Positions 18,146 through 26,006 of a stretch of DNA of 64,000 nt are shown piece after piece (the stretch's first letter is position 1; each line of letters starts with the position of its first letter). The notes below the pieces were generated by a model, which worked only from the letters and a program-made list of their open reading frames with translations, had not been told where the DNA came from and searched no databases. Made by a program: the position numbers and the translations under genes. The stretch is from Fusibacter_C sp942493125 (lineage in GTDB: Bacteria; Bacillota; Clostridia; Peptostreptococcales; Acidaminobacteraceae): the NCBI GenBank assembly GCA_942493125.1, contig OW818667.1, positions 1,054,001 through 1,118,000 of the forward strand, read 5' to 3'.

Positions 18146-18181
18146 CAAAAACCATGAACAACTCAGTTCATGGTTTTTTTG
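18146..18181 (-). terminator. terminator after paralogue B
   Basis: Stem AAACCATGAAC/GTTCATGGTTT with flanking A/T runs. It resembles the terminator behind paralogue A (CCATGAGC/GCTCATGG). Confidence 0.85.
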
Positions 18182-18196
18182 GTTTAAATACTCTTG

Positions 18197-18505
18197 TCAA
18201 ATCAGTTTGTTGTCGAGTCTGACGCCTTTAACATGGCATCTATGAATACCAAGCATTGATTCATCATAAAATTCGATTGTATCACCATTTGCCTCAACTT
18301 CTTTGTCGACAAATACCCTGACGCCATCAACTGTATATGAATCGAAGTTTTCAATATCATGAGGTGCTTTGAAGCGAATCCGCGGTACTTCGGTATATAC
18401 ATTCCCTGTCGTGTAGTCATTGTGAACCAGTCTTAAAGAAATTTCATTGTGATGATGCTCTTTGAGGTAATCCTTCAAATCGTTTTGTAGTACGACATTC
18501 AGCAT
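18197..18505 (-). CDS. conserved small protein, paralogue B (weakly HesB/IscA-like)
   Basis: The 102-residue paralogue of the protein at 16419-16718, with roughly half its residues identical by eye. Shared segments include MLNVVLQ, the HHH run, the SLR core, VDGV and HRCHV, and it also has a single C-terminal cysteine. I cannot assign a function. The ribosome-binding region (GAAGGTG after a TCTTTC-type stretch on the plus strand) is shared with paralogue A. Unlike A it has an upstream 17-bp palindrome, ATGACCC-GAT-GGGTCAT (18545-18561), about 40 bp before the start. This suggests the two copies are controlled differently. Confidence 0.75.
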   Translation of the reverse strand: MLNVVLQNDLKDYLKEHHHNEISLRLVHNDYTTGNVYTEVPRIRFKAPHDIENFDSYTVDGVRVFVDKEVEANGDTIEFYDESMLGIHRCHVKGVRLDNKLI

Positions 18506-18544
18506 ACATGGTCACCTTCTTTCTGACCTTCGTAGCCATTATAT

Positions 18545-18561
18545 ATGACCCGATGGGTCAT
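18545..18561. promoter_or_regulatory. operator-like palindrome upstream of paralogue B
   Basis: Perfect 7+3+7 inverted repeat ATGACCC-GAT-GGGTCAT in an AT-rich setting (TATAT on both sides), 40-56 bp before the start codon of paralogue B. Confidence 0.5.
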
Positions 18562-18626
18562 TATATATCTACCCAAAATGGTGGGATTTAAGCATAAAAC
18601 CCTCTGGGTAAAAGGTGCGGAGCGTG

Positions 18627-19436
18627 TCATGAAAGTGGTTCAATAGACTGTATCATGGCTTTGATTTTATCGATATGATACGTTTTAATTATTGACAGGT
18701 TATCAGATGCCACCTCATCATATAACTTATCTAAAATTGCCATATGATGGTATATGCCATCAAACTTCTCGATGGTTTGTTTGACTATCATCAAATCGTA
18801 ATTGGGATTAACCAACAATTTAATTTCCTTTTGTAATATATCAAAATGTGCCTTCATAACCCTTAGGTCTTTGTCAAACAACTCGAGATCAAATGAGTCG
18901 CTTTGTATGTCTATGGTAGTAACCATTTCATTGATCATTTCAACAATTTCGTCGATGGACACCGTGACTTTTTCACCCACGTCATGTGGAAATACAAAGT
19001 AGTTGATTAACGTACTGATTGCTAATCCGATAAACGTATCCATAGTTCTATAAAGTGCATACTCAAATTGGCCACCTTCTTTATAGCCCAGTAGAATCGC
19101 CAAAAATACAATCGTCGAAATTTTTATAGTACCTTGCCATTTGAACGCGTTGCATATATATATGACGATGATGATACCCATGCCTATCGTCAGTGCATTA
19201 ACTGGAATCAGCATTGAAAAAATGAAGGCGACGATGGCACCTAGCACCGTGCCGTACATTCTGTCTCTAGCTGCTGTAAAAGTAGCTGATATTGAAGACT
19301 CCATTGCAAAAATCGCCGCTATAGTCGCAAAAAATGGATTTGAGATCTCAAGCAAATCACTGACCAATAATGTTACAATCACGGCCAACCCTGTTTTTAA
19401 TGTACGCATACCAATCTTGTTGAATCTAATACCCAT
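18627..19436 (-). CDS. FUSC/aromatic-acid-exporter (ArAE) family membrane protein
   Basis: A 269-residue membrane protein. Its N-terminal half has about four to six helices with the family segments MRTLKTGLAVIVTLLVS and RMYGTVLGAIVAF (ArAE_1/DUF939-like). A ~110-residue soluble C-terminal helical domain follows. Relatives export aromatic acids or similar weak acids, but the substrate here is unknown. The start at 19436 lies 3 bp beyond the stop of the upstream PH-domain gene, so the two form an operon. The ribosome-binding site is a modest GGTAGGT inside the preceding coding region. Confidence 0.85.
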   Translation of the reverse strand: MGIRFNKIGMRTLKTGLAVIVTLLVSDLLEISNPFFATIAAIFAMESSISATFTAARDRMYGTVLGAIVAFIFSMLIPVNALTIGMGIIIVIYICNAFKWQGTIKISTIVFLAILLGYKEGGQFEYALYRTMDTFIGLAISTLINYFVFPHDVGEKVTVSIDEIVEMINEMVTTIDIQSDSFDLELFDKDLRVMKAHFDILQKEIKLLVNPNYDLMIVKQTIEKFDGIYHHMAILDKLYDEVASDNLSIIKTYHIDKIKAMIQSIEPLS

Positions 19437-19438
19437 TA

Positions 19439-19858
19439 TTACCTACCATCTTGAAAGTCTTCCGTTCCGGAAAATTCACCAGGATCGACATCTGAAGCAC
19501 CATATATTTCACGACCTCTTATTTTTAATCGCTCTCTTTCCTTCTCCACTTCACGGCTAATCAAATCCCTGATTTTTTGAGGATCTTTGATGTTTTTAAG
19601 TTTGAGTTCCTTGTGTGTTTCATCAACTGTGAAAAGCGTCAGAGTACCTACGCCAAAAATTTTATCACCCAGCGTCCTCGACATGTTGACGTCAAGAATT
19701 CGATAAAGTAACATTTCATTTTCTTTCGTATTGAAAAAACCTTCCCGCAAATAAAGCCTTGCATTTCGTAAGGTGTATACAGTAAATGAAATCGGCATTC
19801 CCAAAATGCGTTTTCGGTCCTTCCATAATAGCGTTTCGTCTTCTAATTTTTCTGACAT
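19439..19858 (-). CDS. bacterial PH-domain (YdbS/bPH2-like) protein
   Basis: A 139-residue soluble protein with one bacterial pleckstrin-homology-like domain. The typical pattern appears as TVYTLRNARLYLREGFFNTKENEMLLYRILDV, then GVGTLTLFTVDE and a helix with DPQKIRDLISREVEKERER. Unlike most YdbS proteins it lacks transmembrane helices. The role is unknown. The ATG at 19858 follows AAGGAG. It is coupled to the downstream FUSC-like exporter gene (3-bp gap), which hints at a membrane-related job. Confidence 0.8.
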   Translation of the reverse strand: MSEKLEDETLLWKDRKRILGMPISFTVYTLRNARLYLREGFFNTKENEMLLYRILDVNMSRTLGDKIFGVGTLTLFTVDETHKELKLKNIKDPQKIRDLISREVEKERERLKIRGREIYGASDVDPGEFSGTEDFQDGR

Positions 19859-19907
19859 AAGTTGCTCCTTTCGAATTACAGTATACTTGAGTTCAAGTTG
19901 CTATGAT

Positions 19908-21155
19908 TTATATCCTATTATTTATACTATAATCATCAAATATTCGAAGAGCTGCACTTGGGTCCGCTTCAAGATAACTTGCAAAGTTGACAATACCTTG
20001 CTTACAAGCGTGTATCAACGGTTCGTCTATGACTGTATCCGCTTCCCACCACCATTTATCGATGGTAAATGGCTCATCTTTTCGATACAGTTTCGGTTCA
20101 AAACGCGCAACGATCTTATCTCCGTGTAAAACGGGCAATACATAATAGCCATGCTTTCTATCTTTAATAGGTTTGTAAACTTCCCAGACGTAGTCAAAAT
20201 CAAAAAGAAGCTTAACAAGACCTCTGTCCCATAAAAGGTTATCCAGTGGTGCAAGGAATCTTACGGCTGATTCGATTGTTTCAACATCTATAGATAATGA
20301 AGCTTCCAGCAGTGGGTAATCCTCTGATCGCATATAAAAAGGTTCTTTTATATCTGTCACTTGCAGTTTCATAAGGGATTTTTCTTCCACCATCTCATGA
20401 ATCAGTCGTTTTCTGACATCTGACTTATAGATGAAATGGCCTAACCAACCGCCGCCACTTTTTGCCCAATAAGCACCTATGCTACCTATTCTGCGTTTGA
20501 CATACCATTTAACAAATGATTCTTCAGAGTCGAATGGATCCGCCGCTAAGAGCAACTCATCACCATGTAAGTTTTCGATGAGATCATAGACTTTCTGCGT
20601 ATTGCGTCTAGAATGAATGCCGAGTTTGCCAATATTATAAAGATAATCGAGTGTTGCACTCGATAGTTTACCGTGTCCCCATACGCCTTTTGAAGTCTTG
20701 CCAAAGTCAATTTGACTCGCAAGTAGAGGCCCGCGACTGGAGATAATCTCAATCGCTTGCTTGGTAAAATCCGTTGCTGCTTCTGATCCTCTATACTTTA
20801 AGGTATTTTCAATTTCAATGGCTTTGCGTGCTCTTAAACGACTAAATTTAGGGAAGTCCTCTGCACTGTAGATGGACATCATTTTGTCCCAGGCATCAAT
20901 CAGACTCCTTTTTTCGTATAGTAGGTAATCAATGTCACCTTGTTTATAGCCATGGATTCTTGACTGTAAAACCAAGTCTGGATTTTTACCCACGACATTG
21001 AGTGGGTCGTATTGAATGCAGCCAAGTCGCTTAACCAGTGTCTCAACAGCTTCATATTTGGCTCCCACAAAATTTTGTTGTTGATTGTCAATCAAACCTT
21101 GATAATACACAATAAATCGACGCAGTTGCTCTTTTGTCAACACAATTGGCGACAT
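19908..21155 (-). CDS. YcaQ/AlkZ-like winged-helix DNA glycosylase family protein
   Basis: Member of the DUF1006 (HTH_42) family, whose characterised relatives AlkZ and YcaQ open interstrand crosslinks or remove bulky lesions from DNA. The ~415 residues match the family length. Visible hallmarks are LGCIQYDPLNVVGKNPDLVLQSR near residue 50 (family core) and the C-terminal APLDNLLWDRGLVKLLFDFDYVWEVY and ARFEPKLYRKDEPF. The QxQ-type catalytic motif of AlkZ is not obvious; YcaQ-type QxD variants occur. The start is the ATG at 21155 behind GGAGG; an in-frame TTG just upstream is less likely. It is followed upstream by the YbaN gene, about 15 bp away. Confidence 0.88.
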   Translation of the reverse strand: MSPIVLTKEQLRRFIVYYQGLIDNQQQNFVGAKYEAVETLVKRLGCIQYDPLNVVGKNPDLVLQSRIHGYKQGDIDYLLYEKRSLIDAWDKMMSIYSAEDFPKFSRLRARKAIEIENTLKYRGSEAATDFTKQAIEIISSRGPLLASQIDFGKTSKGVWGHGKLSSATLDYLYNIGKLGIHSRRNTQKVYDLIENLHGDELLLAADPFDSEESFVKWYVKRRIGSIGAYWAKSGGGWLGHFIYKSDVRKRLIHEMVEEKSLMKLQVTDIKEPFYMRSEDYPLLEASLSIDVETIESAVRFLAPLDNLLWDRGLVKLLFDFDYVWEVYKPIKDRKHGYYVLPVLHGDKIVARFEPKLYRKDEPFTIDKWWWEADTVIDEPLIHACKQGIVNFASYLEADPSAALRIFDDYSINNRI

Positions 21156-21172
21156 CAATACCTCCTAAAAAA

Positions 21173-21538
21173 TTATTCTACCGCTGTTTTTCGGGTCCAA
21201 ATATAAAGTGAAACAATTGTGGCAATAGTAAGGAGCATGATTCGCAAAAAGGTGCGATCGATAACCAAGATCGTCGTAAATCCAATTGTGAGCCAGATCA
21301 TACCAATAGCGCGCTTCTTTGCCTTGATCGGTATGCCGTTACCACTCACATAATCCTTTGCATAACTCGCAAGGTACTTATTCTCCAGCACAAAACGATG
21401 CATCTTGTCACTGCTCTTCATAAAACACGTGAGCGCAAGTAGGACGAAAGGCGTTGTCGGTATAATGGGAAGAAAAACGCCTACGAATCCTAAAGTGGCA
21501 CTGATACAGCCAATTGCAAATAAAAATTTCTTTTTCAT
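21173..21538 (-). CDS. YbaN/DUF454 family membrane protein
   Basis: A 121-residue protein with an N-terminal hydrophobic hairpin containing the family signature GFVGVFLPIIPTTPFVLLAL. Charged YASDYVSGNGIPIKAK-like residues follow, then a C-terminal helix pair. The family is of unknown function, often near heme or iron genes in other bacteria. The start has only a weak ribosome-binding site (GTGACGAAAG), and it precedes the winged-helix gene by about 17 bp, so they are probably cotranscribed with the DUF438 gene upstream (13-bp gap). Confidence 0.88.
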   Translation of the reverse strand: MKKKFLFAIGCISATLGFVGVFLPIIPTTPFVLLALTCFMKSSDKMHRFVLENKYLASYAKDYVSGNGIPIKAKKRAIGMIWLTIGFTTILVIDRTFLRIMLLTIATIVSLYIWTRKTAVE

Positions 21539-21551
21539 CTTTCGTCACTTT

Positions 21552-23120
21552 CTAACCGTTGTTTGATTGAATCTCCTTTACTAGTTTACCAATCATTTCA
21601 TCTACTTGCAAGTTGCCGCGCTCTGCAATCATCTCGATTGTCGCGATGGATGACATCGTTTTAAACAATATTGGATTGCCCAATTTTTTATAGTTTGGTG
21701 ACAACGAAATTAAGAACGCTTTAATAAATGGAAACTCCTTTACTAAATTGCCCACGATTGTATCTTTCGTTATGCCGTAAGGATTCGTTGCTGCAGCAAT
21801 GGTACTTTCTTCTACTCGTGGTTCACTTGTCGTTTCAACTGATTTCTCCCAAGATAACAACCGTTGCGAACCTTTTAGACTGCGGATGTGTGTCACATCC
21901 TGCATCATCTCTAGAACACCTCTGAAGGTGCCGTCTTCATCTCTGACGGCATTGTAAATGATGTAGATAAATTTATCGCCCATTTCAAGCCAAAACTCAG
22001 CTTCATCTTGCTCACCCGCACGAAAGGCTCTGATCACTTCTTCAACGAGGTGTACACTTTCCCTCGGATGGCAGTTCTGAACCATACGACCGATAACGCC
22101 TGGACTTCTTGGAAAAACACGATGCTTAGTATCGCTATAGAATTTAACAATTTCGTTTTCGTCCACATAAGAAAGGTCCACTTGAAGGTGTTTGAATATG
22201 AGATTGATTTGTTCAAGAGTGAGTTTGCCTTGTTTCACATCTAGGACATCCTGCTTCGCATCATTGATATCGCCTAAAGCGCCATGTTTCTTGAGCAAGA
22301 GGGCGAGATCTTTCATGAAATCAGTCGTGTTCTCTTCCTTTTGGATTTTTCCATATGTCATCGGCGTGTCTATCAAGCAATAGCCAATCTCATCATCACC
22401 AAGGCGCATCTTGATGAAATCCTCGTCTGATAACAGTTCCAGTGCCGTTGGGTACAAGATTTCAACTTCTTTCACCATCATGTCCTCCACCAAATGAATC
22501 ACTTCTACTTGAAGGGCTATGAATGCCTCGTCTTGATCCGTGATTAGATACTCTTTGGCAGATTTGATCTGTTCTCTAATTTTGTTTTCAAGCGTCCACA
22601 TGACTTTAGACGGTTTATCAAACCCTTTACCTTCAAGAGCAGGAAACAACTGATTTTGCTTTCTTGAAAAATGGATGGCGATTTCGCCTAATTTTTCATA
22701 TTGCTCAAGCCACTGGTTCTTGATGAATTTACCAGCCAATAAGCGCTTCATGTTTGATAACACCTCTCGGATGGCTGCAACCTCTTTTAAATAAGTGTCA
22801 ATAGGATGCCCTTCTTTAAGGCGCTGTTTTTCTGAAATAAGTAAGCCATCAAAAATTTGAAGGATTTCTTCCATGCGCTCAGCGAGCTCATCGTCAGTGA
22901 TTCCATGTTCGATCAATTTTTGCTCTCCTAGAGCAAACTCTTGTGCGGTAACGTGGTCAAATGAAGCATGCATTTGAATTTTTGCTTCCTCAAGTGAGAT
23001 TTCTCCCTTTAAATACCTTAGTTTGATGCCCATCATCTTTTCAATTTTTTGTGCATCGACTGTTAAGTAATCATCCATCTTTGTTGACTTTTCAGTTGTA
23101 ATAGAATTTTTCATAGTCAT
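21552..23120 (-). CDS. DUF438/hemerythrin-like/PAS/DUF1858 multidomain protein
   Basis: A probable gas or redox sensor/scavenger of 522 residues. The N-terminal part (about 30-100) is DUF438. A hemerythrin-like four-helix region follows, with histidines and glutamates spaced as in HHE proteins (EGHPIDTYLKE, AIHFSRKQNQLFPALE, VEILYPTALELL). A PAS domain lies at about 300-400 (RVFPRSPGVIGRMVQNCHP is its heme-PAS-like segment), and the C-terminus is DUF1858 (DTIVGNLVKEFPFIKAF). Two ATGs at 23120 and 23114 follow GGAG. Upstream are FNR/CRP-like and Fur-like boxes. Family members are tied to nitrosative stress and anaerobic metabolism; this role here is inferred. Confidence 0.88.
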   Translation of the reverse strand: MTMKNSITTEKSTKMDDYLTVDAQKIEKMMGIKLRYLKGEISLEEAKIQMHASFDHVTAQEFALGEQKLIEHGITDDELAERMEEILQIFDGLLISEKQRLKEGHPIDTYLKEVAAIREVLSNMKRLLAGKFIKNQWLEQYEKLGEIAIHFSRKQNQLFPALEGKGFDKPSKVMWTLENKIREQIKSAKEYLITDQDEAFIALQVEVIHLVEDMMVKEVEILYPTALELLSDEDFIKMRLGDDEIGYCLIDTPMTYGKIQKEENTTDFMKDLALLLKKHGALGDINDAKQDVLDVKQGKLTLEQINLIFKHLQVDLSYVDENEIVKFYSDTKHRVFPRSPGVIGRMVQNCHPRESVHLVEEVIRAFRAGEQDEAEFWLEMGDKFIYIIYNAVRDEDGTFRGVLEMMQDVTHIRSLKGSQRLLSWEKSVETTSEPRVEESTIAAATNPYGITKDTIVGNLVKEFPFIKAFLISLSPNYKKLGNPILFKTMSSIATIEMIAERGNLQVDEMIGKLVKEIQSNNG

Positions 23121-23191
23121 TGTCTCCTTATATTATCGTTTTGATTTCAACAGCTATCATTCATAGTGATTATTTTTTATATTGATTTTTT

Positions 23192-23210
23192 CTTATTGAT
23201 AATCATTTTC
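23192..23210. promoter_or_regulatory. Fur-box-like site upstream of the DUF438 gene
   Basis: Matches the Bacillus/E. coli Fur box (GATAATGATAATCATTATC) at 15 of 19 positions by my count, with the core TGATAATCATT intact. It lies in the probable leader, just downstream of the candidate -10 at 23219-23224. Confidence 0.45.
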
Positions 23211-23251
23211 ACGTATTGATTACAATATACCATAACCTTTGTACAATAAAC

Positions 23252-23265
23252 GTGACTTATGTCAC
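23252..23265. promoter_or_regulatory. CRP/FNR-family operator upstream of the DUF438 gene
   Basis: Perfect inverted repeat GTGAC-TTAT-GTCAC, matching the two-fold half-site layout of CRP/FNR/HcpR regulators. A candidate promoter follows on the minus strand (TTGTAC 23246-23241, 16-bp spacer, TGTAAT 23224-23219), placing the site about 45 bp upstream of the start of transcription, an activator-like position. Confidence 0.6.
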
Positions 23266-23285
23266 AATTTGCAATTTTCTCAACG

Positions 23286-23318
23286 ACAAAAAAACACCCT
23301 AGTTTATAGGGTGTTTTA
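23286..23318 (-). terminator. terminator of the xylan/xylose operon
   Basis: Stem ACACCCTA/TAGGGTGT followed by a T-run on the minus strand, 18 bp past the xylB stop codon. Confidence 0.9.
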
Positions 23319-23335
23319 ATATGTCTTTATTCAAG

Positions 23336-24817
23336 TCACACGTCTTTATTTTTCTGAACGCCTTCAAAATAGAATTTTAGGTGTTGGTATAAGGCAACAT
23401 AGTTTTGATGCTTCTGCTGATACAAAACATGTCGCTTCATATCTGGCTTAACATAATCAACGACTTTGATAATCGCCGCAGTTGCTGCATCTACATCAGG
23501 ATAAGCACCATCACCTACTGCTGCTAAAATAGCTGCGCCAAGTGCACCACCTTGGTTGGTATTGATGCCAACAATCGTTTGACCAAATACATCGGCTAAA
23601 ATTTGTCGCCAACTCAGACTTTTTGCGCCGCCGCCGATGAGGCGAATTTCTTCGATTGGTAGCCCCATATCTTTTATGATGTCTAAAGAATCCTTTAAGC
23701 CAAATGCCACACCTTCAAGTACCGCTTTCGTCATCTCTTTTCTACCGGTACTCATATCCATGCCAATAAAAGTGCCCCTAGCGTCCGGATCCGGGTAAGG
23801 CGTTCTTTCGCCCAGCAAGTACGGTAAAAATATCACATCTGTTATTGCCTCGTCGAGCTCGCTGAGTAACACGTCAATCTCGCTTACTACGACCTGTTCC
23901 GACCACCATTTTAAGCTGCTTGCTGCCGAGAGCATGACGCCCATCGTATGATACCTGCCACTTGCATGACAAAAAGCATGAAGTCGATTCTGACCATCCA
24001 TCTTATAGTGGTCATGTGCAGCAAATACAACGCCTGAGGTCCCAAGAGTCACAGAGACAACACCTTCAGATACAGTTCCCGTTCCGATTGCGCCAGCAGC
24101 TTGATCACCTGCACCGGCTACTATAAGTACGTCTTGATTGATGCCGAGTTCTACTTTTAATGCATCAGATAATTTACCTGTCACATCGAAGGATTCATAC
24201 AGTTTAGGCAGTTGTCCTTCTGAAATGCCGATAAAATCGAGCATCGGCAAAGCATAGCCTTTATTTTTAACATCCAATAATAACGTGCCTGATGCATCCG
24301 ACAAATCGGTTGCATAATCTCCAGATAATTTGTAGTTGATATAATCTTTCGGTAACAAGAACATGGCAACTTTTTCAAATAAATCCGGATGATTTTTTTT
24401 AAGCCATAGAATTTTAGGCGCCGTAAAACCTGTAAGGGCCTTATTGCCCACGAGTTCGCTGAGTTTAGTTTGACCAAAATGTGCCGTTATCTCTTCACAT
24501 TCTATGGCCGTTCTTTGATCACACCAAATGATTGCAGGCGTCAATACACATCCAGAATCGTCTAAAGCCACCATGCCATGCATCTGACCACTAAAGCTGA
24601 TGCTCTTAATATCCGCTTTTATAGATTGATTTCTTTCAATGAGTGTTTTTAACGCTTTAAGCGTGCCTTGCCACCAATCCTCAGGTATTTGCTCAGCCCA
24701 ATTTGACTTTGGATAATAAACTGGATATTCTTCCGTCGTTTCATCGATGATCAGTCCATTTTTTGCCATCAATAAAATTTTCACAGAGGATGTTCCGAGA
24801 TCAATGCCAATATACAT
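23336..24817 (-). CDS. xylB: xylulokinase
   Basis: Phosphorylates D-xylulose to xylulose 5-phosphate, the entry to the pentose phosphate pathway. This 493-residue FGGY-family kinase has the ATP-binding GIDLGTSSVK at the N-terminus, the substrate motif SGQMHGMV near 80, the catalytic-base region AGAGDQAAGAIGTG, and the FGGY-type C-terminal IRLIGGGAKSLSWRQILADVF. These features are specific to XylB rather than glycerol or gluconate kinase. The ATG follows AAGGAGG. It is the last gene of the xylA-xylR-xylB group, 9 bp behind xylR. Confidence 0.96.
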   Translation of the reverse strand: MYIGIDLGTSSVKILLMAKNGLIIDETTEEYPVYYPKSNWAEQIPEDWWQGTLKALKTLIERNQSIKADIKSISFSGQMHGMVALDDSGCVLTPAIIWCDQRTAIECEEITAHFGQTKLSELVGNKALTGFTAPKILWLKKNHPDLFEKVAMFLLPKDYINYKLSGDYATDLSDASGTLLLDVKNKGYALPMLDFIGISEGQLPKLYESFDVTGKLSDALKVELGINQDVLIVAGAGDQAAGAIGTGTVSEGVVSVTLGTSGVVFAAHDHYKMDGQNRLHAFCHASGRYHTMGVMLSAASSLKWWSEQVVVSEIDVLLSELDEAITDVIFLPYLLGERTPYPDPDARGTFIGMDMSTGRKEMTKAVLEGVAFGLKDSLDIIKDMGLPIEEIRLIGGGAKSLSWRQILADVFGQTIVGINTNQGGALGAAILAAVGDGAYPDVDAATAAIIKVVDYVKPDMKRHVLYQQKHQNYVALYQHLKFYFEGVQKNKDV

Positions 24818-24826
24818 AATGCCTCC

Positions 24827-25981
24827 TTAATAGGCAAACATTTCTTTTAGTGGCAATAAACTGCTACCAATAGCAGCACTTTGAGGTGCTAATATCGAAA
24901 ATACAAGCTTATTGTCTCTAGATAAAATATTTGAATGGTTTTTTTCAAGATAATCTTCAATCTGCGGACCCAACGCTCTCAAATATTGAGCAATCTCACC
25001 ACCGATGATGATGATCTCTGAATCCAAAGCCAACATGATATTTTCAATGCCTATGAGTAGATTGTCCAAGTATCGACTCAAAGTAAGCTTTGCCAGTGGA
25101 TTACCCGCGTCATACTGTGCAAAGAACGATTCCAAATCGCTGATAACTTCACCACTAAGTCCTGCATAGTGCTTAAACAGCGCATTCTCTGAAGCAAATA
25201 TCTCCCAGCAGCCTCTACGTCCACAGCTACAAGTTATATCCTGTTCAGAGATTCGCATGTGACCAAATTCACCGGCCTTATTAAATGAACCCTTCGTGAC
25301 TTTGTGATTGGCAATGATGCCACAACCTAAACCCTCAGTTATGGAAATGTAAACCGCATCGTCAATATTTACGGCAGTACCCATTGTAAGCTCTGCAAAT
25401 GCTGAAGCATTGGCTTCATTCTCAATAAATACTTCAAGGCCTATGGTCGTTTTAAAATGGCTAAAATCATAATTTTTCACATGTAAATTTGGTGCGTTAA
25501 TAAGCATATGCTTTGCGTCATCCACCACGCCAGGTAATGAAAGACCAATCCCTACACAATCTTCTTTGTGATAATTATGGGCTTTGAGCATCTCCTCTAC
25601 TGAGCTTTGAATGGCTTCAAGGATCGCATCTAACGACATTCCAAGGACTGACATTTTATGGTGTGCTATAATCTCCGATGCCAAATTCGTCATGATGACG
25701 GTAGCTGTTTGGGGTGAAAGATCCACCCCAAAAGAAACTTTTGCAGACTTAAGGAACTTAAAAACAACGGGTTTTCGCCCCCCTGTGCTTTCGGCGATGC
25801 CAACTTCTTCGATATACCCATCCTCTAAAAGTTGTCTCGTGTTCGTTGTAACAGTCGTGATACTCAAACCAAGAAGATCTGATAATTCTTTCTTTTGTAT
25901 GATGTTTTTTTCTCGAAAGGCTCTCAATATACGCGAGCGATTCTGGCTTTTAATCATACTTTGTTCAAAATAATCAATCAT
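24827..25981 (-). CDS. xylR: ROK-family transcriptional regulator, xylose repressor
   Basis: Repressor of xylose genes that lets go of DNA when xylose is bound. The 384 residues have an N-terminal winged helix-turn-helix (about 15-70, QKKELSDLLGLSITTVTTNTRQL). A ROK sugar-binding domain follows with the zinc motif CSCGRRGCWE near 255 and GLGCGII. Lying between xylA and xylB is typical for XylR. The ATG follows GAGGTG. A 16-bp palindrome upstream of xylA (27336-27351) is a candidate target. I assign xylose by context; the sequence alone shows only a ROK repressor. Confidence 0.92.
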   Translation of the reverse strand: MIDYFEQSMIKSQNRSRILRAFREKNIIQKKELSDLLGLSITTVTTNTRQLLEDGYIEEVGIAESTGGRKPVVFKFLKSAKVSFGVDLSPQTATVIMTNLASEIIAHHKMSVLGMSLDAILEAIQSSVEEMLKAHNYHKEDCVGIGLSLPGVVDDAKHMLINAPNLHVKNYDFSHFKTTIGLEVFIENEANASAFAELTMGTAVNIDDAVYISITEGLGCGIIANHKVTKGSFNKAGEFGHMRISEQDITCSCGRRGCWEIFASENALFKHYAGLSGEVISDLESFFAQYDAGNPLAKLTLSRYLDNLLIGIENIMLALDSEIIIIGGEIAQYLRALGPQIEDYLEKNHSNILSRDNKLVFSILAPQSAAIGSSLLPLKEMFAY

Positions 25982-26006
25982 CAGTCACCTCATCTATATA
26001 TTCGAC

